Source: Gemmatimonadota bacterium (lineage in GTDB: Bacteria; Gemmatimonadota; Gemmatimonadetes; Gemmatimonadales; GWC2-71-9). Taken from it: DNA of 64,000 nucleotides. The position numbers and the translations under genes are program-made. The DNA lies in contig JAPULZ010000064.1 of the NCBI GenBank assembly GCA_027294455.1, positions 62,001 through 126,000 of the forward strand. Reading direction: 5' to 3'. The notes beneath the pieces are model-generated. The model worked only from the letters and a program-made list of their open reading frames with translations. It was not told the DNA's origin and did no database searches. Below, in pieces: positions 17,752 through 29,171 of the stretch; the stretch's first letter is position 1; each line of letters opens with the position of its first letter.

Positions 17752-17752
<1 letters not shown>
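17213..17752 (-). CDS. def: Peptide deformylase
   Basis: A 179-aa metalloenzyme that removes the N-formyl group from nascent proteins. All three family motifs are intact: GIGLAANQVG, EGCLS (metal Cys) and QHEIDH (two metal His and catalytic Glu). A basic C-terminal extension (LKRRMLLKKWKKLRKG) could contact the ribosome, which is inference. The GTG start shares its last base with the first base of the yajC TAG stop on the minus strand (TAGTG), and its stop overlaps fmt. Confidence 0.96.
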
Positions 17753-20241
<2,489 letters not shown>

Positions 20242-20245
<4 letters not shown>

Positions 20246-21276
20246 TCGTCGAACATGGTCCTCTGTTTGAACGCATCCGAGGCGGGGGTGATGCCCAGGT
20301 GGCGGTAGGCGGCCGGTGTCGCGGTTCGGCCCCGGGGGGTGCGGTTGAGAAAGCCCTCTTGCACGAGAAAGGGTTCGTACACTTCCTCGAGCGTCTCCGC
20401 ATCCTCGCCGACCGCGGCCGCGATGTTCTTGAGGCCCACCGGCCCGCCGTCGAATTTGTCGATGATGGTCGTGAGGATCTTGGCGTCCATGTCGTCGAGG
20501 CCGTACTCGTCGACGTTCAACCGGCCGAGCGCCTCCCGGGCCACGGATACCGTGATCACGCCGTCCGCCTTGACCTCCGCGAAATCCCGTACGCGACGCA
20601 GGAGTCGATTGGCCACGCGGGGCGTTCCCCGGCTGCGTTTGGCGATCTCCGCGGCCCCAAGCTCTTCGATCTTGACGTTGAGGATCGCCCCGGATCGCTC
20701 CACGATCTCCTGCAGGTCGTCCGGCGGATAGTACCCGATGCGCTCGACCAAGCCGAAACGCGCCCGCATCGGCGGCGTCAGCATCCCGTATCGGGTCGAC
20801 GCACCGATCAGGGTGAACGGCTCCAGCCGCAGCGGAACCGTCTGGGCGCTCGGCCCGTCGCCAATCCGGATGTCGACGTGGTAATCCTCCATGGCCGGAT
20901 AGAGAAATTCTTCGAGCACAGGTCGCAGACGGTGAATCTCATCGATGAACAAGATGTCGCCGGCTTGCAGGTCCGTGAGGAGGCCTACCAGATCGCCCGG
21001 TTTTTCGATGACGGGTCCGCTCGTCGTGCGGACGTTGACGCCCATTTCGCGCGAGATGACCATCGCCAGGGTCGTCTTACCGAGACCGGGCGGGCCGACG
21101 AACAGCGTGTGGTCGAGCACGCCGCCGCGCTGCTTGGCCGCGTCGATGGCGATTTGCAGGCTCTCCTTGACCTGTCGCTGCCCGATGAAGTCGGCGAGAC
21201 GGCCCGGCCGGAGCGACGCCTCGGTGGCGTTCTCCTCGGGCAGGATCTCGGGCGTCGTGACTTGGGATCGACTCAC
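20242..21276 (-). CDS. ruvB: Holliday junction branch migration ATPase RuvB
   Basis: The 344-aa AAA+ motor of the RuvABC resolvasome, which drives branch migration on RuvA-bound Holliday junctions. It shows Walker [12 protein letters not shown], Walker [11 protein letters not shown], sensor [18 protein letters not shown] and the C-terminal winged-helix segment (FLNRTPRGR). The GTG at 21276 overlaps the stop of the small zinc-ribbon gene that separates it from ruvA. Confidence 0.97.
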
Positions 21277-21437
21277 TTGACGGCGGTCGCGGCCCAGCGG
21301 ATCGGACGCTCGCCGGGCACCACGTCATGACGCTTGTGGCAGGTGATGCAACGGTCCCTCAGCCTGGTCGTGCCAGGTTTGACAAAGGTGCGATTGGTCG
21401 TTTTGCAGTTGGTGCAAATCCACTCGGCGGATGTCAT
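21273..21437 (-). CDS. 54-aa zinc-ribbon protein between ruvA and ruvB
   Basis: A gene too short for the supplied ORF track. The minus-strand frame from ATG 21437 encodes 54 residues beginning [11 protein letters not shown], with two CxxC knuckles (CTNC and CITC) 19 residues apart and a basic stretch between them. This is a typical single zinc ribbon. Its ATG overlaps the ruvA TGA and its own TGA overlaps the ruvB GTG, both by four bases. That coupling on both sides is strong evidence that it is real. Function is unknown; nucleic-acid binding is plausible from fold type and location. Confidence 0.82.
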   Translation of the reverse strand: MTSAEWICTNCKTTNRTFVKPGTTRLRDRCITCHKRHDVVPGERPIRWAATAVK

Positions 21438-22027
21438 TTGCCCTTCGCAAGCAGTTGGAGTGCCGTGCGGATGACGTTGGGAGTCTCCGCGGAGCCGTTG
21501 GATGCCACGGCCGACCGTACCGCGTCGTCCGCTTCCGACCGTCCATAGCCGAGATTGACGAGCGCCTTGATCGCTTCGTCGCCCGCCGACGGTGTCGGTG
21601 CGGGGCCGTGCTCTATCTCAAGGTCGTGCATCCGGTCTTTGAGTTCCAGTACCATGCGCTCGGCCTTCTTCTTGCCCACACCGGACACGGTGCACAGCAA
21701 CGCCAGGTCGTTCTCCTGCACGGCGCGTATGACGCGGTCGCCGCCGAGCGCTGAGATGAGGCCAAGGGCGAGGCGGGGCCCGACGCCGCTCGCGGCCAGC
21801 AGGCGCTGAAAAAGCACGCGCTCGCCGGGAGACTCGAACCCGAACAACGACGAGCTGTCCTCACGCACCACGAGAACCGTGTGCAGGTACACCTCGAGAC
21901 CGGGAGCCGGCAAGTTCTCCACCACGCTGAGTGGCACCGCGATCTCATAGCTGACACCGCCACTAGTGGCCACCACGACCAGGTCGTCGACCTTGCCCGC
22001 GAGCGTGCCGCGGATGGCGGCGATCAT
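21434..22027 (-). CDS. ruvA: Holliday junction DNA-binding subunit RuvA
   Basis: A 197-aa tetrameric protein that binds the four-way junction and loads RuvB. It has an N-terminal OB domain (MIAAIRGTLAGK start), two helix-hairpin-helix motifs (ASGVGPRLAL and VSGVGKKKAERM) and the C-terminal RuvB-contacting UBA-like domain ending LLAKGK. It overlaps ruvC and the small zinc-ribbon gene by four bases each. Confidence 0.96.
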   Translation of the reverse strand: MIAAIRGTLAGKVDDLVVVATSGGVSYEIAVPLSVVENLPAPGLEVYLHTVLVVREDSSSLFGFESPGERVLFQRLLAASGVGPRLALGLISALGGDRVIRAVQENDLALLCTVSGVGKKKAERMVLELKDRMHDLEIEHGPAPTPSAGDEAIKALVNLGYGRSEADDAVRSAVASNGSAETPNVIRTALQLLAKGK

Positions 22028-22506
22028 GATTGCCCGGCCATGAGGCAGGTGAGGGCGATTGCGACACCGTCTGCCGCGTCGTGCGGCTGTGGTGGGGCCT
22101 TCAGGTTCAGCAATCGCTGGACCATGTACCCGACCTGGCTCTTGCCGGCACCGGTGGTGCCGGCGATGGCCTTCTTGACTGTGGCGGGCGGAAACTCACT
22201 GACGTCGATGCCCGCTTGCGCGGCGGCGAGCATTATCACGCCCCGGGCGTGGCCGAGCACGACGGTGGTGTGGACGTTTTTCGCGTAAAAGACACCCTCC
22301 AGCGCCAGGGCTGTCGGCCGGTGCTTGGCGATGAGCTCGACCACGCCCTCATGGATGGCATCGAGCCGATGCCACAGGGCCTCGTTGGGATCGGTGCGGA
22401 TGATCCCACATTCGACGAGACGCCCGGGATGCCCGTTAGACGGCTCGATGATGCCGTACCCCGTCACCGCCGTGCCCGGGTCGATTCCCAGCACCCGGAC
22501 GGTCAC
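22024..22506 (-). CDS. ruvC: Holliday junction resolvase RuvC
   Basis: A 160-aa RNase-H-fold endonuclease that cuts Holliday junctions symmetrically. Catalytic acidic residues are visible in LGIDPGTAVTGYG, ALEGVFYAKN and the C-terminal HDAADGVAIAL. The GTG at 22506 overlaps the yebC stop. The order yebC-ruvC-ruvA-ruvB is common in bacteria. Confidence 0.96.
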   Translation of the reverse strand: MTVRVLGIDPGTAVTGYGIIEPSNGHPGRLVECGIIRTDPNEALWHRLDAIHEGVVELIAKHRPTALALEGVFYAKNVHTTVVLGHARGVIMLAAAQAGIDVSEFPPATVKKAIAGTTGAGKSQVGYMVQRLLNLKAPPQPHDAADGVAIALTCLMAGQS

Positions 22507-23252
22507 TCGCCGGCCGTGGCCAGGGTCTCCGCGTCGATGTCGCAGTTGCTGAAGACCTGCGACACGTCGTCGTTGTCTTCGAGCAGCGACATCAACTTGA
22601 GCAACTTTTCAGCATCCTTTCCCTCGACGCGCACCGTGCTCTTGGGGATCATGGCCACTGCCGCTTCTTCCGGGGTGATGCCGGCGTTCTCGAGGTGAGC
22701 GCGAACACTGTGGAGTGTGGTGGCGTTGGTCGTGACGACGTATTGATCCCCGTCCCGCTCCATGTCTTCGGCGCCGGCTTCGAGCACCGCCTCCAGGGTG
22801 GCTTCCTCGCCGTACTTGGCCGCGTCGATGTACAATTGCCCGCGGCGATCGAACATCCACGCGACGGAATTGGGCGCTCCGAGATTGCCATTGTGCTTGG
22901 TGAACGCGTGGCGGAGTTCGGCGACGGTACGGTTCATGTTGTCCGTCGTGACCTCGACCAGGATGGCCGCGCCGCCCGGCCCGTACCCTTCGTACGTCGC
23001 CTCTTCGTAGCTGACCCCCTCCAGGTCACCGGTGCCCTTGAGGACTGCGCGCTCGATGTTGTCCAACGGCATGTTGTGCGATTTCGCCGTGTCGATGGCG
23101 AGACGCAATCGTGGGTTGCCCTCGGGGTCCCCACCCCCGGCGCGGGCCGCCACGGTGATTTCACGAATGAGTTTCGTGAACTTGGCACCCCGCTTGGCGT
23201 CGAGAACGGCCTTCTTCCGCTTGATCTGGGACCACTTGCTGTGACCGGACAT
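22503..23252 (-). CDS. yebC: YebC/PmpR family transcription or translation regulator
   Basis: A 249-aa YebC-family protein starting MSGHSKWSQIKRKK, the invariant N-terminus, which fixes ATG 23252 as the start over the ORF-track start at 23348. It contains DNIERAVLKGTG and YEGYGPGGAAILVE. Some family members act as DNA-binding regulators, and recent work links others to ribosome stalling on proline stretches. It is the first gene of the 21-gene minus-strand chain and has the only obvious upstream promoter space. Confidence 0.95.
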   Translation of the reverse strand: MSGHSKWSQIKRKKAVLDAKRGAKFTKLIREITVAARAGGGDPEGNPRLRLAIDTAKSHNMPLDNIERAVLKGTGDLEGVSYEEATYEGYGPGGAAILVEVTTDNMNRTVAELRHAFTKHNGNLGAPNSVAWMFDRRGQLYIDAAKYGEEATLEAVLEAGAEDMERDGDQYVVTTNATTLHSVRAHLENAGITPEEAAVAMIPKSTVRVEGKDAEKLLKLMSLLEDNDDVSQVFSNCDIDAETLATAGE

Positions 23253-23280
23253 TTGGTCTGGTAGTGAGGGTAATTGGCTC

Positions 23281-23286
23281 AATATA
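23281..23286 (-). promoter_or_regulatory. Candidate -10 box for the yebC-ruv-que-thi-lgt operon
   Basis: On the minus strand TATATT lies about 29 bases above the yebC ATG, in the only non-coding gap of the operon. No convincing -35 hexamer is seen at 16-18 bases. Confidence 0.4.
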
Positions 23287-23354
23287 GGCGGTTTGGGCGG
23301 CGGGCCCCAGGTTTGGTGGGCGTGTATGCAGTATTTCTCGCCCTTCATACCCTC

Positions 23355-24362
23355 TCACTCATCCGGATCCAGCATGTCCTCGAACCGCATGTACTGCTGG
23401 TGGAAATACAGGTCTACGAAACCCGTCGGTCCGTTGCGGTTCTTGGCGATGATGAGCTCGGTGGCGCCGTCGACGCCGCGTCCGGGATCGTACATCTCTT
23501 CCCGGTACAACCCCATCACGATGTCGGCATGTTGTTTGACGGAGCCCAGCGCGCCGAAGTCGTCCAGGTTGGGGCGGGGATCCGGGCGGTCCCGGGCATG
23601 CACCGCAAGTTGAGCCACGACCAGACACGCCACGTCCCGCTCCAGTGCCATCGTCTTGAGGGCGCGCAACGCGGCGGCGCAGTCCTCTTCAAGAGTGAGC
23701 CTGCCCGTTGGCGGTGGCAGGAGCTGGAGGTAGTCGATCACGATCAGCCGGGGATCGTGGTCCCAGGCCGCGGCGAGGGCCTCGTCGAAACGCAGCCCCA
23801 CGAGCGGATGAATGTGCAAGGGGAGCTCCTGCAGCCTGAGGGCGACGCCACCGATGGCGGCTCGGGTCTGCTCGGAGAGCTTGGCGGCTCGGATCTGGTC
23901 GATCTGCGTGCGTCCCTCGATGGCCATGGCCCGTTCGAAGATGCGGTCTTCGCTCATTTCCCCTGAAAAGAACACCACGCACGCGCCGGCGCCGGCGCTT
24001 CGCATGGCGAGGCTCAGCGCCAGTGCCGACTTGCCCGATCCCACGTCCCCCCCGAGGACCACCAGGTCGCGCTGACGCAAGCCGCCCCCCAGCACCCTGT
24101 CCAGGGACGGAAAACCCGTCGGCACCGTGTCCGCCGGAGGATTGCCGAGCTCCGGGGTGTCCATCCGGTCGAACAGCCGGTTCAGCGATTGGCGCCCCAG
24201 GGATTTGGGACGGCCCGGGGTCCCGGCTGCCGCGTGCTGGGGTGGAGGCCCTTTCTCGGGATCCCACACGTCCACGCGCCGCCACGTTTCGGGATCGTCG
24301 GGCGATTCGTTCTCTTCTTCGTCCTTCTTGCGGCGAGAGGGCTCTTGGGGCTTATCGTTCAT
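23355..24362 (-). CDS. DnaB-type helicase core protein lacking the N-terminal domain
   Basis: A 335-aa RecA-fold ATPase most like the C-terminal half of replicative helicase DnaB. Walker A is GGDVGSGKSALA; FFSGEMSED corresponds to DnaB FSLEMS; LIVIDYLQLL is Walker B. SVKQHADIVMGLYREE and ELIIAKNRNGPTG match the hexamer-contact and arginine regions. The DnaB N-terminal primase-binding collar is absent and replaced by about 75 charged, disordered residues (RRKKDEEENESPDD). It could be a helicase paralogue or a RadA/KaiC-like ATPase. Full-length DnaB is about 450-470 aa, so this is unlikely to be the only replicative helicase. The ATG at 24362 is chosen; the ORF-track start is 96 bases upstream. 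Confidence 0.8.
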   Translation of the reverse strand: MNDKPQEPSRRKKDEEENESPDDPETWRRVDVWDPEKGPPPQHAAAGTPGRPKSLGRQSLNRLFDRMDTPELGNPPADTVPTGFPSLDRVLGGGLRQRDLVVLGGDVGSGKSALALSLAMRSAGAGACVVFFSGEMSEDRIFERAMAIEGRTQIDQIRAAKLSEQTRAAIGGVALRLQELPLHIHPLVGLRFDEALAAAWDHDPRLIVIDYLQLLPPPTGRLTLEEDCAAALRALKTMALERDVACLVVAQLAVHARDRPDPRPNLDDFGALGSVKQHADIVMGLYREEMYDPGRGVDGATELIIAKNRNGPTGFVDLYFHQQYMRFEDMLDPDE

Positions 24363-24405
24363 GAGTGGCCTTTCTGCTTCCTTAAATAAGTACCCTCTGG
24401 AATAT

Positions 24406-24816
24406 TCATCCCCCGGCTGTCTCCATCCAACCCGTGCGCCTGCGGACCTCGCCGGCAATTCGGGCGGCGCGGGCGATGGCGTCGGCGGACGCGGGGCCCA
24501 GGGTTTCGCCGACGGGGGCGACGAGTTGCCGGAGGGCGATGCTGGCGGCGGCGGCGGTGCCCTCGGAGAGCTGGTGGATGGATCCGGCGAGGGCCTTCCG
24601 CAGGGGTGCCGGCAGCGACAGGCTGTGCAGCCGGCCCGCGATGTTCGCGATCCGCTGCCGGTGTCCGCGGTCGCTCACGCGGTTGGGTGGAAGCAGGTCA
24701 CCGCATGCGCGGAGCACGAGCCAGACGGCGAAGAGGCCGTTGCGCCGCGGACCGCGAACCGCCGCGTGCAGCATGTCACTCAGCGCGGTTTCCTGTCTCG
24801 CAAAGGTGTCGCTCAT
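24406..24816 (-). CDS. Hypothetical helical protein
   Basis: A 136-aa Ala/Arg/Leu-rich, predicted helical protein with no recognisable motif, signal or membrane segment. The ATG at 24816 is taken because the sequence above it (to 25065 in the ORF track) runs into the divergent porX-like gene. It lies 43 bases above the DnaB-like gene on the same strand, so the two may be cotranscribed. I cannot assign a function; reality as a gene is likely from position and codon bias. Confidence 0.55.
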   Translation of the reverse strand: MSDTFARQETALSDMLHAAVRGPRRNGLFAVWLVLRACGDLLPPNRVSDRGHRQRIANIAGRLHSLSLPAPLRKALAGSIHQLSEGTAAAASIALRQLVAPVGETLGPASADAIARAARIAGEVRRRTGWMETAGG

Positions 24817-24943
24817 GCCGAAGGCCCGGCGGCGATTGGATACGAGGTCTCGGCAGGCATGAAGTGTGGAATGTAGAGACCGGTGTCCGGGTCGCCAGAG
24901 CACACGTTGCTGTGGGCGGCGCGCACCGAGTACCTTATGCCAC

Positions 24944-26512
24944 ATGACCCGTCCCAAGACGATTCTGTGGGTCGACGACGAAGTCGAGTCCCTTGCCGCC
25001 CATGTGCTTTTCCTCGAGGAGCAGGGATATACGGTGGAGTGCACTCCGCACGGCGACGATGCCATCGTGCTCCTGCAGCGGCAGTCCTACGGGGTCGTAT
25101 TGCTCGACGAACAGCTCCCCGGCAAACGCGGCCTGGAGCTCGTCGCGGAGATTCGCGCCATCGACGCCACGGTGCCTCTGATCATGGTGACCAAGAGCGA
25201 AGAGACCGGTACGATGCGAGAGGCGATCGGGGTCGAGATGGACGACTATCTCGTCAAGCCGGTGAACCCGCGGCAGGTGTTGAGCGCTGTCACCCGTTTG
25301 CTGGAAGGCGCCCAGATTCGCCGGCAGCGGATGGCCCAGGACTTCGTCCGGCGGTTTCGGGAACTGGAGCAGCGGCGGTCGTCGGATCTCGGATGGCGGG
25401 AGTGGATCGAGATCGTGGCGGAGTTGGCCGAGTGGGAGGTGCGTCTCGCCGCCGCCGATGAGTCCGGACTGCGCGAGGCGCACGCCACCTTACAGCAGAG
25501 CCTCCATGTGGACTTCGCCGATTTCATCGAGGGGAACTACCCCCGGTGGCTCTCCGATCCACAGACCGACCGGCCGCCGCTCTCCGTCGACGTGGGCGAA
25601 GAGTTCCTTGTGCCGGTGCTCAAATCGGAAGGCCGCGCCCTGTTGGTCGTCGTGGATTGCTTACGGCTCGATCAATGGGAGATGCTCAAGCCGCTGATCG
25701 CCGAGTTGTTCGACATCGAGGTCAGTTATTACTTCGGGATCGTTCCCACGGCCACGCCGTATTCCCGCAACGCCATATTCAGCGGGTTGTTCCCGGTGGA
25801 AATCGCAGAGCGGTATCCGCAGTGGTGGGGGAGCAAGGGCGAGGAGAGTCTCAATGCGCACGAGGAAGATCTCCTCCGCGAGCAGCTGAAGGAGCTCACG
25901 GGTACCGATGTGTCGATCAAGTACGAAAAACTCTCGACGCTCACCGAGGGCACCGAGATGCTCAAGCGCCTTCCCTCGCATCTCGCCAGCAACGGGGTGA
26001 CGGCCCTGGTGTTCAACTTCATCGACCAGCTCACCCACGGGCGGGGGGAGCACGCCATCTTGTATGAGGTGGCGCGCGACGCCGCGGCGTTGCGCAATCT
26101 CACGCGAACGTGGTTTCGCACGTCCGCACTCTACCACGCGCTCCGCGAGGCGGAGCGGCGGAAGGTGTCCGTGTTGTTGACGACGGACCATGGTTCGATC
26201 CACTGCCACACACCCGCAACGGTGTTTGCCAAGCGTGACGCGACCGCTAACCTGCGTTACAAGTTCGGCGAGGACCTGCGGGCGGAGCGAGCCAGTGCCG
26301 GCATCCTGATCCGGGACCTGCCGGCGTGGGGTTTGCCGGACCGCGGGCTGGGGGCGCGCCTCCTGCTGGCCAGGGGCGATCAGTTCTTCGTCTATCCCAC
26401 GAAGCTCCGCGAATACCAAGCCCGATACCGGGGATCGTTTCTGCACGGCGGGGTCACGCCGGAAGAAATGATCTTGCCCATCGCACTGCTCACCCCCCGC
26501 CGAGGGCGGTAG
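24944..26512 (+). CDS. porX: PorX-like response regulator with PglZ alkaline-phosphatase-fold domain
   Basis: A 522-aa protein: receiver domain (about 5-120, phosphoacceptor D55, conserved Lys in YLVKPVNP), helical linker (about 125-200), and a PglZ domain of the alkaline-phosphatase superfamily. Likely metal and nucleophile positions are in LVVVDCLRLDQW, NFIDQLTHGR and LLTTDHGSIHC. This matches PorX, the regulator of type IX secretion in Bacteroidetes, in architecture and length. In those bacteria it binds the sigma factor SigP and cleaves phospho-oligonucleotides. No PorY kinase or T9SS structural gene is in the window. It is followed two bases later by an ABC exporter. Confidence 0.87.
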   Translation: MTRPKTILWVDDEVESLAAHVLFLEEQGYTVECTPHGDDAIVLLQRQSYGVVLLDEQLPGKRGLELVAEIRAIDATVPLIMVTKSEETGTMREAIGVEMDDYLVKPVNPRQVLSAVTRLLEGAQIRRQRMAQDFVRRFRELEQRRSSDLGWREWIEIVAELAEWEVRLAAADESGLREAHATLQQSLHVDFADFIEGNYPRWLSDPQTDRPPLSVDVGEEFLVPVLKSEGRALLVVVDCLRLDQWEMLKPLIAELFDIEVSYYFGIVPTATPYSRNAIFSGLFPVEIAERYPQWWGSKGEESLNAHEEDLLREQLKELTGTDVSIKYEKLSTLTEGTEMLKRLPSHLASNGVTALVFNFIDQLTHGRGEHAILYEVARDAAALRNLTRTWFRTSALYHALREAERRKVSVLLTTDHGSIHCHTPATVFAKRDATANLRYKFGEDLRAERASAGILIRDLPAWGLPDRGLGARLLLARGDQFFVYPTKLREYQARYRGSFLHGGVTPEEMILPIALLTPRRGR

Positions 26513-26513
26513 C

Positions 26514-28319
26514 GTGGGCCGCTACGCGCGGCTGCTGGCCTACCTTCGCCCGTATCGGGGATGGTTCGCGATCAGTCTCGTGGCGGCATCGGTGGCATCC
26601 GTGTTGGATGGCTTCACGTTTGTTCTCCTCATCCCCCTGTTGCGCGTGCTGTTCGACGTGGGCGCGGCCGTGGCCGAAACGCCGACGGTCGTGGAACGGG
26701 GGATCGACGCCGTGGCGAGTGGGTGGATCAACACGAACGACCCGGTGACGTCCCTGCGCAACATCGTCCTGCTCGTCCTCGCAGCCACGGCGTTGAAGAA
26801 CGTGGCGGTGTTCGCGACCGGGTACCTCAGTGCGTTCCTGCAGGAGGCGGTGACGCGGGATCTGCGCCGCGATCTCTTCGCCCACTTGCAGCGATTGAGT
26901 CTCGGTTTTCACCAGCGGACCAAGGCCGGTCAACTGGTCAGTCGAATGCTGTCGGATGTCGAACAGGCGGCGTTGTTCTTCAATCAGATGCTGCAGGGAG
27001 TCGTGCGCCAAGGTGTCGTGATCATCGTCTACGTCAGCATCCTGTTCGCATTGTCGTGGCGCCTCACGCTAGTCACCCTGATCGTCGCACCGGCGATCGC
27101 GGCGGCCTTGAAGCCGATCTTGCGAGGACTGCGCGCGCGGTTCGCCGATGCAGCGGACCTTCGAGGGGAACTCACGGCGCAGCTCCACGAAACCCTCCGT
27201 GGGGCGAGGGAGGTGAAGACCTACGTGGCCGAAGAGTACGAGCGTCAACGTTTCGGCCGCACCGTATCGAACTTCTTCACCGGCATGCTGCACGCCCATC
27301 GTCTGTCGGTCGTGGCGAGCCCCTTGAGCGAGACCCTGGCGGCGGGTGTGATGGTGCTGTTGCTCAGTGTGGGTGCATGGCTGACGTTCGGTGGTCAGGC
27401 GATGCGGCCCGAACTCGTCGTGACATATCTCGCGGTGGCGCTGCGGCTGCTATCGCCCGTCAAGCACGTCGCACAATTTCCTGCCGTGGCCGAGCGGGCG
27501 TTGGCGGGCGGCAATCGCGTGTTCGAGATTCTCGATCTGCCCCCGGACGACGTCGACCCCCCACACGCCGTCACCTTCCCTGGCCTCACGGACGCCATCG
27601 AATTTCGTGACGTCTGGTTTGCGTACCGGGGAGAGGACTGGGTGCTGCGCGGAGTGAACCTCTCCGTGCGGCGGGGGGACGTCGTGGCGATCGTGGGCCA
27701 CTCCGGAAGCGGCAAGTCGACGCTCGTGGATCTGCTTCCCCGCTTCATCGATCCGGGCCGCGGCGCCGTGCTGCTGGACGGTGTTCCCACCACCCGGTAC
27801 AGCCGGCAGTCGTTGCGTGAGGCGCTCGGTGTGGTCGCGCAAGAGACCGTCATCTTCAACGATACGGTGCTGGCCAATATCGCCTACGGTGACACCGTGG
27901 ACCGCGACGCCGTGATTGCCGCGGCGCGATCGGCCAATGCGCACGAGTTCATCGAGCAACTGCCCGAGGGGTACGACACGCGGGTCGGTGAACGGGGAAC
28001 GCTGCTGTCGGGGGGCCAACGTCAGCGAATCGCGGTGGCCCGCGCGCTGTTGCGGGACCCGCCGATCCTCATTCTCGACGAGGCCACCTCGGCCTTGGAC
28101 ACGCGCTCCGAGCGTGCGGTGCAGGAGGCCGTGGCCCGCCTCATGCAAAACCGCACGGTCTTCGTGGTGGCGCACCGCCTGTCCACCGTCGCCCGCGCGG
28201 ACACGATCGCGGTGTTGGACGGCGGGGTGATCGTGGAGCAGGGTCGCCATGAGGACCTGGTCACGGCGGGGGGACGGTATCAGGCGCTCCACGAGGTGGA
28301 GTGGGCACCGACGGGCTGA
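26514..28319 (+). CDS. MsbA-like ABC exporter (fused permease and ATPase)
   Basis: A 601-aa half-transporter that would act as a homodimer in the inner membrane. Six membrane helices span about 1-320. The nucleotide-binding domain has Walker A GHSGSGKST, signature LSGGQRQRIAVARALL, Walker B LILDEATSALD and switch histidine VVAHRLS. Its length and glycolipid-exporter style suggest an MsbA-type lipid flippase, but peptide or drug export is possible. The GTG start lies one base after the porX-like stop and its TGA overlaps the methyltransferase ATG (TGATG). Confidence 0.88.
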   Translation: MGRYARLLAYLRPYRGWFAISLVAASVASVLDGFTFVLLIPLLRVLFDVGAAVAETPTVVERGIDAVASGWINTNDPVTSLRNIVLLVLAATALKNVAVFATGYLSAFLQEAVTRDLRRDLFAHLQRLSLGFHQRTKAGQLVSRMLSDVEQAALFFNQMLQGVVRQGVVIIVYVSILFALSWRLTLVTLIVAPAIAAALKPILRGLRARFADAADLRGELTAQLHETLRGAREVKTYVAEEYERQRFGRTVSNFFTGMLHAHRLSVVASPLSETLAAGVMVLLLSVGAWLTFGGQAMRPELVVTYLAVALRLLSPVKHVAQFPAVAERALAGGNRVFEILDLPPDDVDPPHAVTFPGLTDAIEFRDVWFAYRGEDWVLRGVNLSVRRGDVVAIVGHSGSGKSTLVDLLPRFIDPGRGAVLLDGVPTTRYSRQSLREALGVVAQETVIFNDTVLANIAYGDTVDRDAVIAAARSANAHEFIEQLPEGYDTRVGERGTLLSGGQRQRIAVARALLRDPPILILDEATSALDTRSERAVQEAVARLMQNRTVFVVAHRLSTVARADTIAVLDGGVIVEQGRHEDLVTAGGRYQALHEVEWAPTG

Positions 28320-29104
28320 TGCCGGCGAAATTTGAAAACGTAGATTGGTACGATTCGCCGCAGTACTACGACATCGTGTTCGCCGCCGACACCGTCCTCG
28401 AATGCGATTTCCTCGAGCAGATTCGTGAGCGGTACGGGCGCAGCCGCGGCAAGCGCGTGCTCGAGCCCGCGTGCGGCAGCGGCAGGCTGGTCGAGGAAAT
28501 GGCTCGCCGCGGTTACGCCGTGACCGGATTCGACCACAATCCCCACATGCTGTCGTATACCCGTACCCGGCTCGCCCGCGCCGGGTTGAGGGCGAGGCTG
28601 TGCGAGATGGAGCTAGACGGTTTTCGATTCCGGCAACGGTTCGATTTGGCGCATTGTCTGGTGAGCACTTTCAAGTATCTGCTGACCGAGCGGGCCGCCG
28701 CCGGCCATCTGCAGTGCACCGCGCGGGCCCTCGAGGTTGGCGGCATCTACGTGCTGGGGTTTCACTTGAGCGAATACGGATCTACGTTGAAGACCCGGGA
28801 GCGGTGGGTCCAGCGCCGCGGGGCGACGACGGTCACGTGCAATACCCAGTTCTGGCCGCCCGACCGGAGGCGCCGTATCGAGCGTGTGCGCACGCGTCTG
28901 ACCGTGCAGGAGCCGGCGGGCATCGCCCGGTATGAGACGCATTGGAAGTTCCGCACGTATGACGCAGGGCAGGTTCGGCGCATGTTGCAAGCAGTCCCCG
29001 AGTTCGACCACGTGGCGACGCATGATTTCTCGTACCAGGCGGAATCGCCTCGCGAGCTTCACGACGACAGACTCGATACGGTCCTGATCCTGCGGCGTGT
29101 GTAG
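28319..29104 (+). CDS. Class I SAM-dependent methyltransferase
   Basis: A 261-aa methyltransferase with motif I VLEPACGSGRLVEEMA near 48 and the acidic ribose-binding residue in VTGFDHN. The N-terminus WYDSPQYYDIVFAADT is typical of small-molecule methyltransferases. The substrate is unknown. The ATG at 28319 overlaps the ABC exporter TGA by one base; the ORF-track start 18 bases earlier has no advantage. Coupling to an exporter suggests modification of the exported compound, which is inference. Confidence 0.85.
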   Translation: MPAKFENVDWYDSPQYYDIVFAADTVLECDFLEQIRERYGRSRGKRVLEPACGSGRLVEEMARRGYAVTGFDHNPHMLSYTRTRLARAGLRARLCEMELDGFRFRQRFDLAHCLVSTFKYLLTERAAAGHLQCTARALEVGGIYVLGFHLSEYGSTLKTRERWVQRRGATTVTCNTQFWPPDRRRRIERVRTRLTVQEPAGIARYETHWKFRTYDAGQVRRMLQAVPEFDHVATHDFSYQAESPRELHDDRLDTVLILRRV

Positions 29105-29171
29105 CCGGGTCCTCCCCAACGCCCCCGGCATTCGATAGTTTTGGGTCCGCACCGTCGTCCCTGTTGGAGGC

